From the NCBI GenBank assembly GCA_949288175.1, contig CASEIV010000013.1, forward strand, positions 1-51,152: a DNA stretch of 51,152 nucleotides. The letters run 5' to 3'. This document shows positions 44,813 to 51,152 of this stretch, one piece after another (the first letter of the stretch is position 1; each line of letters begins with the position of its first letter). The DNA is from an uncultured Eubacteriales bacterium. Lineage in GTDB: Bacteria > Bacillota > Clostridia > TANB77 > CAG-508. The position numbers and the translations under genes were made by a program. Below the pieces are notes generated by a model. It was not told where the DNA came from, searched no databases, and was given only the letters and a program-made list of their open reading frames with translations.

Positions 44813-44912
44813 TGTCAGGGAACTTAAACTTTCCTTTTGGTCACTTCCACTTGGTTTAAGAAATGTCCCCTCCCCTTGTGATTTACTTATGACCCTAGCT
44901 AAAGTTATCTCC
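44813..44912 (-). repeat. Structured repeat family A, copy 6
   Basis: The outer stem has GGGGA/TTCCC and CTTAAAC/GTTTAAG, so pairing at the inner part was rebuilt with new bases. AGGAGATAACTTTAGC at the start is kept. In the small frame, AGG replaces ATG. Confidence 0.8.
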
Positions 44913-44930
44913 TGTCTCTATTATTATTTC

Positions 44931-45025
44931 AAAATTGATTCAAAGTAGTAAGATGTGCATTTTTGAGATTAATTACAAGCCGAAGGCGTACTCTTTGTAC
45001 GTCGAGGTTTGGAATTAAAAACACA
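44931..45025 (+). repeat. Family B, 3'-truncated copy
   Basis: AAAATTGATTCAAAGTAGTA, AGATGTGCATTTTTGAG, ACAAGCCGAAGGCGTAC, then GTACGTCGAGGTTTGGAATT; the last arm is replaced by unrelated sequence. Confidence 0.75.
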
Positions 45026-45103
45026 ACTTCTATTCTAACCATTTCATTTCTAATAATTTTGATAAAATTAATTATATTTTGCATTTTTGTGAGTTTATTA
45101 TTT

Positions 45104-45227
45104 AAAATTGATTTAAAGTAGTAAGATGTGCTTTTTTGAGATTAATTACAAGCCGAAGGCGTACTTTCTGTACGTCGAGGTTTGGAATTAATATCGAAAA
45201 TGTGCAGATTGCTGCTTTTAATCAATT
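45104..45227 (+). repeat. Family B, complete copy (after rpsN)
   Basis: AAAATTGATTTAAAGTAGTA at the left, TGCTGCTTTTAATCAATTTT at the right, nearly complementary with G-T pairs. The middle has ATTAATT/AATTAAT arms and a GCGTAC/GTACG(T) core. The right end begins at the rpsN stop codon. Confidence 0.8.
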
Positions 45228-45413
45228 TTACCAGCTGGCTTTCTTAACCCCTGGAATCTCTCCCTTATGAGCTAATTCTCTAAAACATACACGACATATT
45301 CCATATTTTCTAATATATGCATGTGGTCTACCACATATTTTGCATCTATTATACTCTCTTGTTTTATATTTTTGTGGTCTTGCTTGTTTTACTTTCATTG
45401 CTTTTTTAGCCAT
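45228..45413 (-). CDS. rpsN: 30S ribosomal protein S14, zinc form
   Basis: 61 aa: [20 protein letters not shown], then [11 protein letters not shown] and [20 protein letters not shown]. The CxxC-x(n)-CxxC zinc motif and the short length define the S14p/S29e type. Between rplE and rpsH. Confidence 0.98.
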   Translation of the reverse strand: MAKKAMKVKQARPQKYKTREYNRCKICGRPHAYIRKYGICRVCFRELAHKGEIPGVKKASW

Positions 45414-45434
45414 AGTCTTACTCCTTTCCTTTGA

Positions 45435-45974
45435 CTAATTTTTGAAAGGCATTCCCATTAATTTTAGTAACTCTTTTGCTTCTTCATCAGTTTCAGCTGT
45501 TGTTACAAAAATTATATCCATACCTCTTAATTTATCTACTTTATCATATTCGATTTCAGGGAATATTAATTGTTCTTTGATACCCATAGCATAATTTCCT
45601 CTTCCATCAAAAGAATTTGCTGATACTCCTCTAAAATCTCTAACTCTTGGAAGTGCTACATTAAATAATTTGTAAGCAAAATCATACATTTTATCTGCTC
45701 TTAATGTAACTTTACAACCTACATTGACACCTTCTCTTAATTTGAATGCTGCAATTGATTTTTTTGCTTTTGTTACAACTGGTCTTTGACCTGTAATTTG
45801 CATTAAATCATTCATAGCATTTTCTAATGATTTAGGATTTTCTTTTACATCTCCTAATCCTATATTAATTACAATTTTATCAAGTTTTGGAACTTGCATA
45901 ACTGATTTATATCCAAATTTATTCATTAATGCTGGGATTACTTCTTTTTCATATTGTTCTCTTAATTTTTCCAT
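45435..45974 (-). CDS. rplE: 50S ribosomal protein L5
   Basis: Binds 5S r[62 protein letters not shown] and [18 protein letters not shown]. 179 aa. After rplX. Confidence 0.98.
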   Translation of the reverse strand: MEKLREQYEKEVIPALMNKFGYKSVMQVPKLDKIVINIGLGDVKENPKSLENAMNDLMQITGQRPVVTKAKKSIAAFKLREGVNVGCKVTLRADKMYDFAYKLFNVALPRVRDFRGVSANSFDGRGNYAMGIKEQLIFPEIEYDKVDKLRGMDIIFVTTAETDEEAKELLKLMGMPFKN

Positions 45975-46002
45975 TTTGTATGAATCCTCCTTTCCTCTTT
46001 AA

Positions 46003-46311
46003 TTATTTTAATTCAGCTCCGCATTTTTTACAAACACGTACTTTTTTATCTTTATCTACACGATATCCAACTTTTGTTACTTTTCCACATTTTGGGCAAA
46101 CAACATTTACTTTAGAAGCTGGAATAGCACATTCTACTGGTATAATTCCACTTTCGTCTCCTTGTTTTCTAGCTTTAACGTGTTTTTTTCTTACATTAAC
46201 GCCTTTAACAACGACTTTATCTTCTTTTTGCATTACTTCTAATACTTCTCCTGTTTTACCTTTATCGTTTCCTGATAAAACTTGGACATTATCGCCTTTT
46301 CTTATTCTCAT
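46003..46311 (-). CDS. rplX: 50S ribosomal protein L24
   Basis: KOW motif in MRIRKGDNVQVLSGNDKGKT and GKTGEVLEVMQKEDKVVVKG. The C-terminal half has CPKCGK...CKKCG, a zinc-like four-Cys pattern common in Firmicutes L24. 102 aa. Confidence 0.97.
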   Translation of the reverse strand: MRIRKGDNVQVLSGNDKGKTGEVLEVMQKEDKVVVKGVNVRKKHVKARKQGDESGIIPVECAIPASKVNVVCPKCGKVTKVGYRVDKDKKVRVCKKCGAELK

Positions 46312-46346
46312 TAGAGATTGCCTCCTTTTCTATCTTATTTTGCTTA

Positions 46347-46715
46347 TTATAAAACTTCTGGAGCTAAAGATAATATTTTCATATAATCTTTTTCTCTTAA
46401 CTCTCTTGCAACTGGTCCAAAGATACGAGTTCCTCTTGGAGTTCCATCTTCTTTTATTATAACAGCTGCATTTTCATCAAATTTTATATATGAACCATCT
46501 GCTCTTCTTAGACCTTTTTTAGATCTAACAACAACAGCTTTTACAACATCACCTTTTTTAACAACGCCACCTGGTGTTGCTGATTTAACAGAAGCAACAA
46601 TTACATCTCCGATGTTACATGTTTTTCTGTAAGAACCACCTAAACATCTAATACACATGATTTCTTTTGCACCTGTATTATCTGCTACTTTTAATCTTGT
46701 TTGTTGTTGTATCAT
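46347..46715 (-). CDS. rplN: 50S ribosomal protein L14
   Basis: [53 protein letters not shown] and [20 protein letters not shown]. 122 aa, the invariant size. Confidence 0.98.
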   Translation of the reverse strand: MIQQQTRLKVADNTGAKEIMCIRCLGGSYRKTCNIGDVIVASVKSATPGGVVKKGDVVKAVVVRSKKGLRRADGSYIKFDENAAVIIKEDGTPRGTRIFGPVARELREKDYMKILSLAPEVL

Positions 46716-46740
46716 TTTTTGGTTCCTCCCTTCCTTTTTC

Positions 46741-47004
46741 CTATTTTATATCTGCTTTTTCCAAGACTTCTACAACTCTCCATCTTTTATCTTTAGAAAG
46801 TGGTCTTGTTTCCATTACTTTTACTTTATCACCAATTTGGCAAACATTTTCTTCATCATGAGCTTTTAGTTTATATGTTCTTTTAACTGTTTTTCCATAT
46901 ACACCATGGCTCACATTTGTTTCTACTGCTACGACAACTGTTTTATCCATTTTGTTAGATTTAACAGTTCCAACCATAACTTTACGAAGATTTCTTTCTT
47001 CCAT
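46741..47004 (-). CDS. rpsQ: 30S ribosomal protein S17
   Basis: OB-fold protein: [60 protein letters not shown]. 87 aa. Confidence 0.98.
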   Translation of the reverse strand: MEERNLRKVMVGTVKSNKMDKTVVVAVETNVSHGVYGKTVKRTYKLKAHDEENVCQIGDKVKVMETRPLSKDKRWRVVEVLEKADIK

Positions 47005-47028
47005 TTAGATTTCTCCTTTCTTAAACTT

Positions 47029-47130
47029 AATGACAAGGGACACACCTTATCCTTTGGTCATTTTCACTTGGTTCAAGAAATGTCTCTTTCCCTTGTGAAT
47101 AGCTAATGACCTCTGTTAAAGTTATCTCCT
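47029..47130 (-). repeat. Structured repeat family A, copy 7
   Basis: Between rpmC and rpsQ. AGGAGATAACTTTAAC at the start; stem GAGACA/TGTCCC with one mismatch; inner CCAAGTG and ACCAAAGG. In the small frame, GAG replaces ATG, but the frame stays open. Confidence 0.8.
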
Positions 47131-47141
47131 ATCTATTATGA

Positions 47142-47351
47142 TTATGCTTTTTTTGATTCAGCTATTTTTCTTTCTGTTAATACAGTATTTATTTTAGCTA
47201 TATCTCTTTTTACTTCTTTGATTTTCATAGGATTATCTAATCCGTTTGTAGCTAAACTAAATTTTAATTTGAATAATTCTGTTTTTAGTTCACCTAATTC
47301 TTTCTCTAGTTCTGGTGAAGACATTTCTCTAATCTTATTTATCTTCATCAT
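47142..47351 (-). CDS. rpmC: 50S ribosomal protein L29
   Basis: Two-helix protein at the tunnel exit: [57 protein letters not shown]. The start (47351, or the next ATG at 47348) overlaps the end of rplP by about 17 nt, with AGGTAGGTG as ribosome site inside rplP. About 69 aa. Confidence 0.96.
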   Translation of the reverse strand: MMKINKIREMSSPELEKELGELKTELFKLKFSLATNGLDNPMKIKEVKRDIAKINTVLTERKIAESKKA

Positions 47352-47778
47352 TATCACCTACCTTTTCAGTTTCTCTTGCTACAATTTTTGTTTTATTAGG
47401 TAGTTTATTCATAGCAAGTCTTAGAGCTTCTCTAGCAACTTCTTCTGGTACCCCAGCAATCTCAAACATAACTCTTCCTGGTTTAACAACTGCTACCCAA
47501 TATTCAGGAGCACCTTTACCTTTACCCATACGAGTTCCAATTGGTTTTGCTGTAATTGGTTTGTCTGGGAATATTTTTATCCAAACTTTTCCACCTCTTT
47601 TAATATAACGAGTCATCGCAATACGAGCAGCTTCAATTTGGTTACCTGTAATTAATCCTGCTGTAACTGCTTGAATCCCATATTCACCTTCAGTAACTTT
47701 ATTTCCTCTAGTTGCTTTTCCTCTCATTCTACCTTTTTGCATTTTTCTAAATTTTGATCTTTTTGGCATTAATGGCAT
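47335..47778 (-). CDS. rplP: 50S ribosomal protein L16
   Basis: [60 protein letters not shown], then [20 protein letters not shown]. 147 aa. Its ATG overlaps the rpsC stop codon (TAATG). Confidence 0.98.
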   Translation of the reverse strand: MPLMPKRSKFRKMQKGRMRGKATRGNKVTEGEYGIQAVTAGLITGNQIEAARIAMTRYIKRGGKVWIKIFPDKPITAKPIGTRMGKGKGAPEYWVAVVKPGRVMFEIAGVPEEVAREALRLAMNKLPNKTKIVARETEKVGDNDEDK

Positions 47779-48434
47779 TATTTGTCTCCTCCTTCCTCTT
47801 GTTTAGTAGGAAGAACTTCACCTTTATATATCCATACTTTTACACCGATTTTTCCATATGTAGTATCTGCTTCTGCAAATCCATAATCAATATCAGCTCT
47901 TAAAGTTTGTAATGGAATATTTCCTTCTTTATAAAATTCAGTTCTTGCCATGTCAGCTCCACCTAATCTTCCAGATACTGCAGTTTTTATTCCTAAAGCA
48001 CCTGCTTTCATAGATTTTTGCATACATTGTTTCATAGCTCTTCTGAATGAAATTCTTCTTTCTAATTGACCAGCAATGTTTTCTGCTACTAATTGTGCAT
48101 CTGTGTCAATATTTTTAACCTCTACAATATTTAAGTTAACATCTTTTCCAATTACTTTTGCAAGTTCAGCTTTTATGCTTTCTGCACCTGCTCCACCTTT
48201 TCCTATTACAATTCCTGGTTTAGCAGTATATAAATTTACTTTAACGGCTTTTGCTGTTCTTTCAATTTCTATTTTAGAAATTCCAGCAGCATATAATTTT
48301 TTCTTTAAAAATTTACGGATTTTTTGATCTTCTACTAAATAATCTGCAAAGTTTCTTGAATCTGCATACCATTTAGAGTTCCAGTCTTTAATTATACCAA
48401 CTCTCACACCTGTTGGATGTACTTTTTGTCCCAT
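47778..48434 (-). CDS. rpsC: 30S ribosomal protein S3
   Basis: KH domain protein at mRNA entry. [40 protein letters not shown] (KH), [40 protein letters not shown] and [20 protein letters not shown]. 218 aa. Confidence 0.98.
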   Translation of the reverse strand: MGQKVHPTGVRVGIIKDWNSKWYADSRNFADYLVEDQKIRKFLKKKLYAAGISKIEIERTAKAVKVNLYTAKPGIVIGKGGAGAESIKAELAKVIGKDVNLNIVEVKNIDTDAQLVAENIAGQLERRISFRRAMKQCMQKSMKAGALGIKTAVSGRLGGADMARTEFYKEGNIPLQTLRADIDYGFAEADTTYGKIGVKVWIYKGEVLPTKQEEGGDK

Positions 48435-48462
48435 TTTTTATAAATCCTCCTCCTTTACTTAT

Positions 48463-48562
48463 TGTCAGGGGACACACCTTACCTTTAGGTCACTTCCACT
48501 CAGTTCAAGGAATGTCCCCTCCCCTTGTGAATTTCTGTTGACCATTGCTAAAGTTATCTCCT
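48463..48562 (-). repeat. Structured repeat family A, copy 8
   Basis: Between rplV and rpsC. Minus strand AGGAGATAACTTTAGCA, then ATG GTC AAC AGA ... and the hairpin GGGGACATTCCTT/AAGGTGTGTCCCC. It has an intact 26-codon frame. Confidence 0.88.
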
Positions 48563-48569
48563 AATTTTA

Positions 48570-48932
48570 TTATTCTTTCTCCTTTAACACGATTGTTATA
48601 TGACTTGTTCTTTTTCTAATTCTAACAGCTGAACCTTTTGCAGCTGGTCTAATTCTTTTTAATGTTGGACCTTGATTTGCATAGATTTCAGCAACATATA
48701 AATTTTCATGTTTCATATCATGATTATTTTCAGCATTTGCAATTGCTGATTTTAATAATTTTTCGATTATTTCTGATGATGCTTTTGGTGTAAATTTTAC
48801 GATTGCTAAAGCTTCATCTACATTTTTTCCTCTTATTAAGTCAGCAACAATTTTTACTTTTCTTGCTGAAATTCTTGTATATCTAAGAGTTGCTCTAGCT
48901 TCGTTTCTTACTACTGTTTCTTGCTCTTGCAC
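48570..48932 (-). CDS. rplV: 50S ribosomal protein L22
   Basis: [83 protein letters not shown] start at 48932 after GGAGG. 120 aa. Confidence 0.98.
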   Translation of the reverse strand: MQEQETVVRNEARATLRYTRISARKVKIVADLIRGKNVDEALAIVKFTPKASSEIIEKLLKSAIANAENNHDMKHENLYVAEIYANQGPTLKRIRPAAKGSAVRIRKRTSHITIVLKEKE

Positions 48933-48954
48933 TTTATTCTACCTCCTTGATTAA

Positions 48955-49054
48955 TGTCAGGGGACACACCTTACCTATTGGTCACTTCCACTTAGGTTAA
49001 GGAATGTCCCCTCCCCTTGTAAATTTCTGTTGACCATTGTTATTGTGTTCGCCT
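48955..49054 (-). repeat. Structured repeat family A, copy 9
   Basis: Between rpsS and rplV. GGGGACATTCCTTAACC, AAGTGG and AATAGGTAAGGTGTGTCCCC. The start has ATG GTC AAC AGA, but the ribosome site is weaker (AAGGCG), and a TAG ends the frame after 17 codons. Confidence 0.85.
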
Positions 49055-49063
49055 TTTCTCTTT

Positions 49064-49345
49064 CTATTTTCCTACTTTTGTTGTTTTTTCTCCTGCATGA
49101 CCTTTATATGTTCTTGTAGGAGCAAATTCACCTAATTTATGACCGATCATTTCTTCTGTAATATAAATTGGAACATGTTTTCTTCCATCATGTACAGCGA
49201 TTGTATGACCAACCATTTGTGGATATATTGTTGAAGCTCTTGACCATGTTTTTAATACATCTTTAGCTCCTGTTTCATTCATAGCTTCAATTCTTTTTAA
49301 TAATTTAGCTTCTACAAATGGTTTCTTCTTGCTTGATCTTGACAT
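49064..49345 (-). CDS. rpsS: 30S ribosomal protein S19
   Basis: [80 protein letters not shown]. 93 aa. After rplB. Confidence 0.98.
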   Translation of the reverse strand: MSRSSKKKPFVEAKLLKRIEAMNETGAKDVLKTWSRASTIYPQMVGHTIAVHDGRKHVPIYITEEMIGHKLGEFAPTRTYKGHAGEKTTKVGK

Positions 49346-49383
49346 TTAATTTTTCCTCCCATTCTTAAAATTAAATTTTATTT

Positions 49384-49502
49384 TATAGCAAAAATCGCAA
49401 GATTTTTTGCTATAAAACAAGGTTAATTTACCTTAGACAGTGCAATATTGCGAAGCAATTTGCACATCTGGACATCGAAATCTTTGATTTCGCCAATGTC
49501 CA
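49384..49502 (+). repeat. Structured repeat family C, copy 2 (rplB-rpsS gap)
   Basis: The same three-hairpin layout as the tyrS leader copy: TATAGCAAAAATC/GATTTTTTGCTATA; GTGCA...ATTGC/GCAAT...TGCAC; GGACATCGAAATC (49470-49482) with GATTTCG and ATGTCC (49496-49501). The outer pairs of the third hairpin are GGACAT/ATGTCC here, versus GTGCGT/ACGCAC at 9006. Confidence 0.75.
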
Positions 49503-49508
49503 ATTATC

Positions 49509-50336
49509 TTATTTTCTTCTCTTAACGATAAATTTATTTGATAATTTCTTTTTATTTCTTGTTTTGTATCCAAGTGCTGGTTTACCCCAAGGAGTAAGTG
49601 GTCCTGCGTGTCCAACTGGTGCTCTACCTTCACCACCACCATGTGGGTGATCTACTGGGTTCATAACAGATCCTCTAACAGTTGGTCTGATTCCCATATG
49701 TCTTTTTCTACCAGCTTTTCCGATTTTAACGTTTTCATGATCGCTGTTTCCAATAACACCAATTGTAGCTCTACATTTAGCTAAGATTAATCTCATTTCT
49801 CCTGAAGGTAATCTTACATGTGCATATTTACCTTCTTTAGCCATCAATTGTGCACTTTGTCCAGCAGCTTTAACTAATTTTCCACCTTGTCCTGGATTTA
49901 ATTCGATATTATGAATTAAAGTACCAACTGGAATACTGCTAATTGGCATACAGTTACCTGGTTTAATATCTGCTGTTTCTCCAGATACAACTTTATCTCC
50001 ATCTTTTAATCCTTGTGGTGCTAAGATATATGCTTTTTCTCCATCTGTATATTGAACTAAAGCGATATTTGCACTTCTGTTTGGATCATATTCGATACCA
50101 ATAACGGTTGCTTCCATGTTATCTTTTCTTCTTTTAAAATCAATAATTCTATATTTTTGTCTATTTCCACCACCTTGGTGTCTTACTGTAATTCTACCAT
50201 ATGCGTTTCTACCTGCATGTTTCTTTTTCTTTGCAAGTAATGATTTTTCAGGAGTTTTCTTTGTGATTTCTGAAAAGTCTGAAACTGTCATGTTTCTTCT
50301 TGATGGTGTATATGGTTTAAAGTGTTTCATTCCCAT
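49509..50336 (-). CDS. rplB: 50S ribosomal protein L2
   Basis: Peptidyl transferase-region protein. [60 protein letters not shown], and the invariant [20 protein letters not shown] with His for the centre. 275 aa. Confidence 0.98.
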   Translation of the reverse strand: MGMKHFKPYTPSRRNMTVSDFSEITKKTPEKSLLAKKKKHAGRNAYGRITVRHQGGGNRQKYRIIDFKRRKDNMEATVIGIEYDPNRSANIALVQYTDGEKAYILAPQGLKDGDKVVSGETADIKPGNCMPISSIPVGTLIHNIELNPGQGGKLVKAAGQSAQLMAKEGKYAHVRLPSGEMRLILAKCRATIGVIGNSDHENVKIGKAGRKRHMGIRPTVRGSVMNPVDHPHGGGEGRAPVGHAGPLTPWGKPALGYKTRNKKKLSNKFIVKRRK

Positions 50337-50372
50337 TTGTTTTTTCTCCTTTCTCGCAAAATTAATGAAAAA

Positions 50373-50465
50373 CTTCGCATTACTGTGTCAATCTTCATTG
50401 AAAAATCCTCGATGTACAAGCGTACAATCTGCGGTTTTTCAATTTTGATTTCCTTGTACTGCTCG
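50373..50465 (+). repeat. Structured repeat family E, copy 3
   Basis: CTTCGCATTACTGTGTCAAT at the left, TTCCTTGTACTGCTCG at the right; stem GAAAAATC (50400-50407) with GGTTTTTC (50433-50440), core TGTACAAGCGTACA. Matches the copies in the rrn leader with different stem bases. Confidence 0.75.
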
Positions 50466-50608
50466 TTTTTGATTAATTTTGAATAATTCTTCTTGAATTA
50501 TTTTTCTCTACTTATTATTTACGGATGTTTTTCCTGCTCCGCATAACAGATATTCTTTATTCTCCGGGTTCTTTCCCGATAATTTTATTAAAGTTCTTTA
50601 TATTATAA

Positions 50609-50728
50609 AATTGATTAAAAGTATTAAGATGTGCATTTTTGTTATTTATTGCAAGCCGAAGGTGTACGTTCGTACATCGAGGTTTGGAATAAATAGCGAA
50701 AATGTGCAGATTGATGCTTTTAATTAAT
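50609..50728 (+). repeat. Family B, complete copy (after rplW)
   Basis: Left arm ATTGATTAAAAGTATTAAGA, right arm AATGTGCAGATTGATGCTTT then TAAT; inner arms TATTTATT/AATAAATA, CAAGCC/GGTTTG, core TGTACG/CGTACA. It starts at the rplW stop codon. Confidence 0.82.
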
Positions 50729-51076
50729 TTAAGCTCCCATAAATTCATCAATTGAATCTTTATATTTCTTAGAAACTTTCACTTCTTTTCCACCTTTTGT
50801 TAGATATGTTTCATCTGATGGATTTGTATCAATTGTTACAATTGCTTTTTTCCAGTCAGATGTTTTTCCAACATGGTATCCTACTCTTTTTTTCTTTCCT
50901 CTTACATTGATTGTATTAACATTTAATACTTTTACTTCAAAAAGTTTTTCAACAGCTTTTGCTATTTCAACTTTTGTAGCTTTTTTATTTACTTTGAAAG
51001 TGTATTTACCTTCTTGTAATTGGTCATTACTTTTTTCAGTAACAACTGGTGCGATTATAATTTCTTCTGGTAACAT
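50729..51076 (-). CDS. rplW: 50S ribosomal protein L23
   Basis: Tunnel-exit protein that contacts SRP and trigger factor. IIAPVVTEKSNDQLQEGKYT, FKVNKKATKVEIAKAVEKLF, VNTINVRGKKKRVGYHVGKT, SDWKKAIVTID. 115 aa, longer than the usual 95 by a C-terminal tail GKEVKVSKKYKDSIDEFMGA. The ATG overlaps the rplD stop (TAATG). Confidence 0.97.
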   Translation of the reverse strand: MLPEEIIIAPVVTEKSNDQLQEGKYTFKVNKKATKVEIAKAVEKLFEVKVLNVNTINVRGKKKRVGYHVGKTSDWKKAIVTIDTNPSDETYLTKGGKEVKVSKKYKDSIDEFMGA

Positions 51077-51152
51077 TATGCGTACACCTCCTCTAATTTT
51101 TTAACAGTGTCTACTGGTAAAATTAGATTTGTATATTTTAATAAATCAAATA
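51076..51152 (-). CDS. rplD: 50S ribosomal protein L4, C-terminal end (partial)
   Basis: The last 24 codons are present: FDLLKYTNLILPVDTVKKLE and then EVYA, stop TAA at 51076. This is the typical L4 ending (a ...LLKHDKLV..., VKKxEE pattern). The gene continues beyond the right edge; rplC and rpsJ would follow. Confidence 0.92.
   Translation of the reverse strand, partial: FDLLKYTNLILPVDTVKKLEEVYA

Larger units (their letters stand above)
44784..45227. other. rpsN-rpsH gap, filled by repeats A and B
   Basis: The 444-nt gap has no gene. It contains one family A copy (44813-44912), one truncated family B copy (44931-45025) and one full family B copy (45104-45227). Confidence 0.8.
50337..50728. 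other. rplW-rplB gap, filled by repeats E and B
   Basis: No gene. Contains a family E copy (50373-50465) and a family B copy (50609-50728). At about 50520-50580 there is a short less AT-rich stretch (TTTTCCTGCTCCGC, TTCTCCGGGTTCTTTCCCG) of unknown origin. Confidence 0.75.

Noticed and set aside
43771..44859. 362-aa plus-strand ORF
   Set aside because: It is the complement of rplF and rpsH, whose protein sequences are unmistakable. AT-rich minus-strand genes give long open frames on the other strand.
34955..49054. CRISPR array for the repeats in the r-protein cluster
   Set aside because: Units are about 100 nt, separated by whole genes, with no regular short repeat-spacer pattern and no cas genes.

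Overview
The window is strongly AT-rich bacterial chromosome with a Gram-positive gene order: rpsB-tsf-(small ORF)-pyrH-frr-ispA-uppS-cdsA-rseP and a long S10-spc-alpha ribosomal cluster (rplD to rplQ, with secY, adk, map, infA, rpmJ). Zn-ribbon forms of S14 and S4, GGAGG ribosome binding sites, a GH73-like autolysin with a dockerin, a DUF5665 protein and a TyrS point to an uncultured low-GC Clostridia lineage. The genus cannot be fixed from the sequence alone. Almost every gene is on the minus strand, together with a 16S rRNA whose 5' end enters at the left edge, so the replication fork probably runs right to left through the whole window.

Layout, left to right. 1-810: 5' end of 16S, a long rrn leader with two structured repeats and a consensus promoter. 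820-6328: a secreted/membrane protein of unknown function, rlmB, a small plus-strand membrane gene, lepA and a rhodanese. 6407-7040: no gene, but a dense cluster of DnaA boxes. 7041-10295: DUF1294, an HD-domain protein, a zinc-ribbon protein and tyrS. 10301-10606: a 306-bp palindromic MITE-like element. 10614-16203: DUF5665 protein, UPF0182, ftsY, prs. 16292-17729: small or decayed ORFs and a tRNA-Thr with a duplicated 5' half. 17805-22152: three cell-surface genes (two GH73-like glucosaminidases, one with a dockerin, and an anchored beta-sandwich protein). 22480-29985: rseP (frameshifted), cdsA, uppS, ispA, frr, pyrH, a frameshifted small gene, tsf and rpsB. 30120-33099: two transposase relics flanking an orphan 231-aa gene. 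33108-34237: two small membrane proteins. 34400-51152: the ribosomal protein / RNA polymerase alpha cluster.

The most unusual content is in the gaps between ribosomal genes. At least five families of structured repeats occur here. Family A (about 100 nt, nine copies, all inside the r-protein cluster, all in the sense orientation) folds into an outer stem with two inner hairpins. Family B (about 120 nt, mostly starting right at the stop codon of an r-protein gene), family C (three hairpins) and family E (rrn leader and the rplW-rplB gap) are also fold-conserved. In several stems the bases differ between copies while pairing is kept (compensatory changes), which argues that structure is or was selected. 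Family D is a 31-nt hairpin, one copy of which lies exactly at the edge of a truncated IS. rpmD (L30) is missing from its normal place, and two tandem family A copies sit there instead. I saw no CRISPR array and no prophage.
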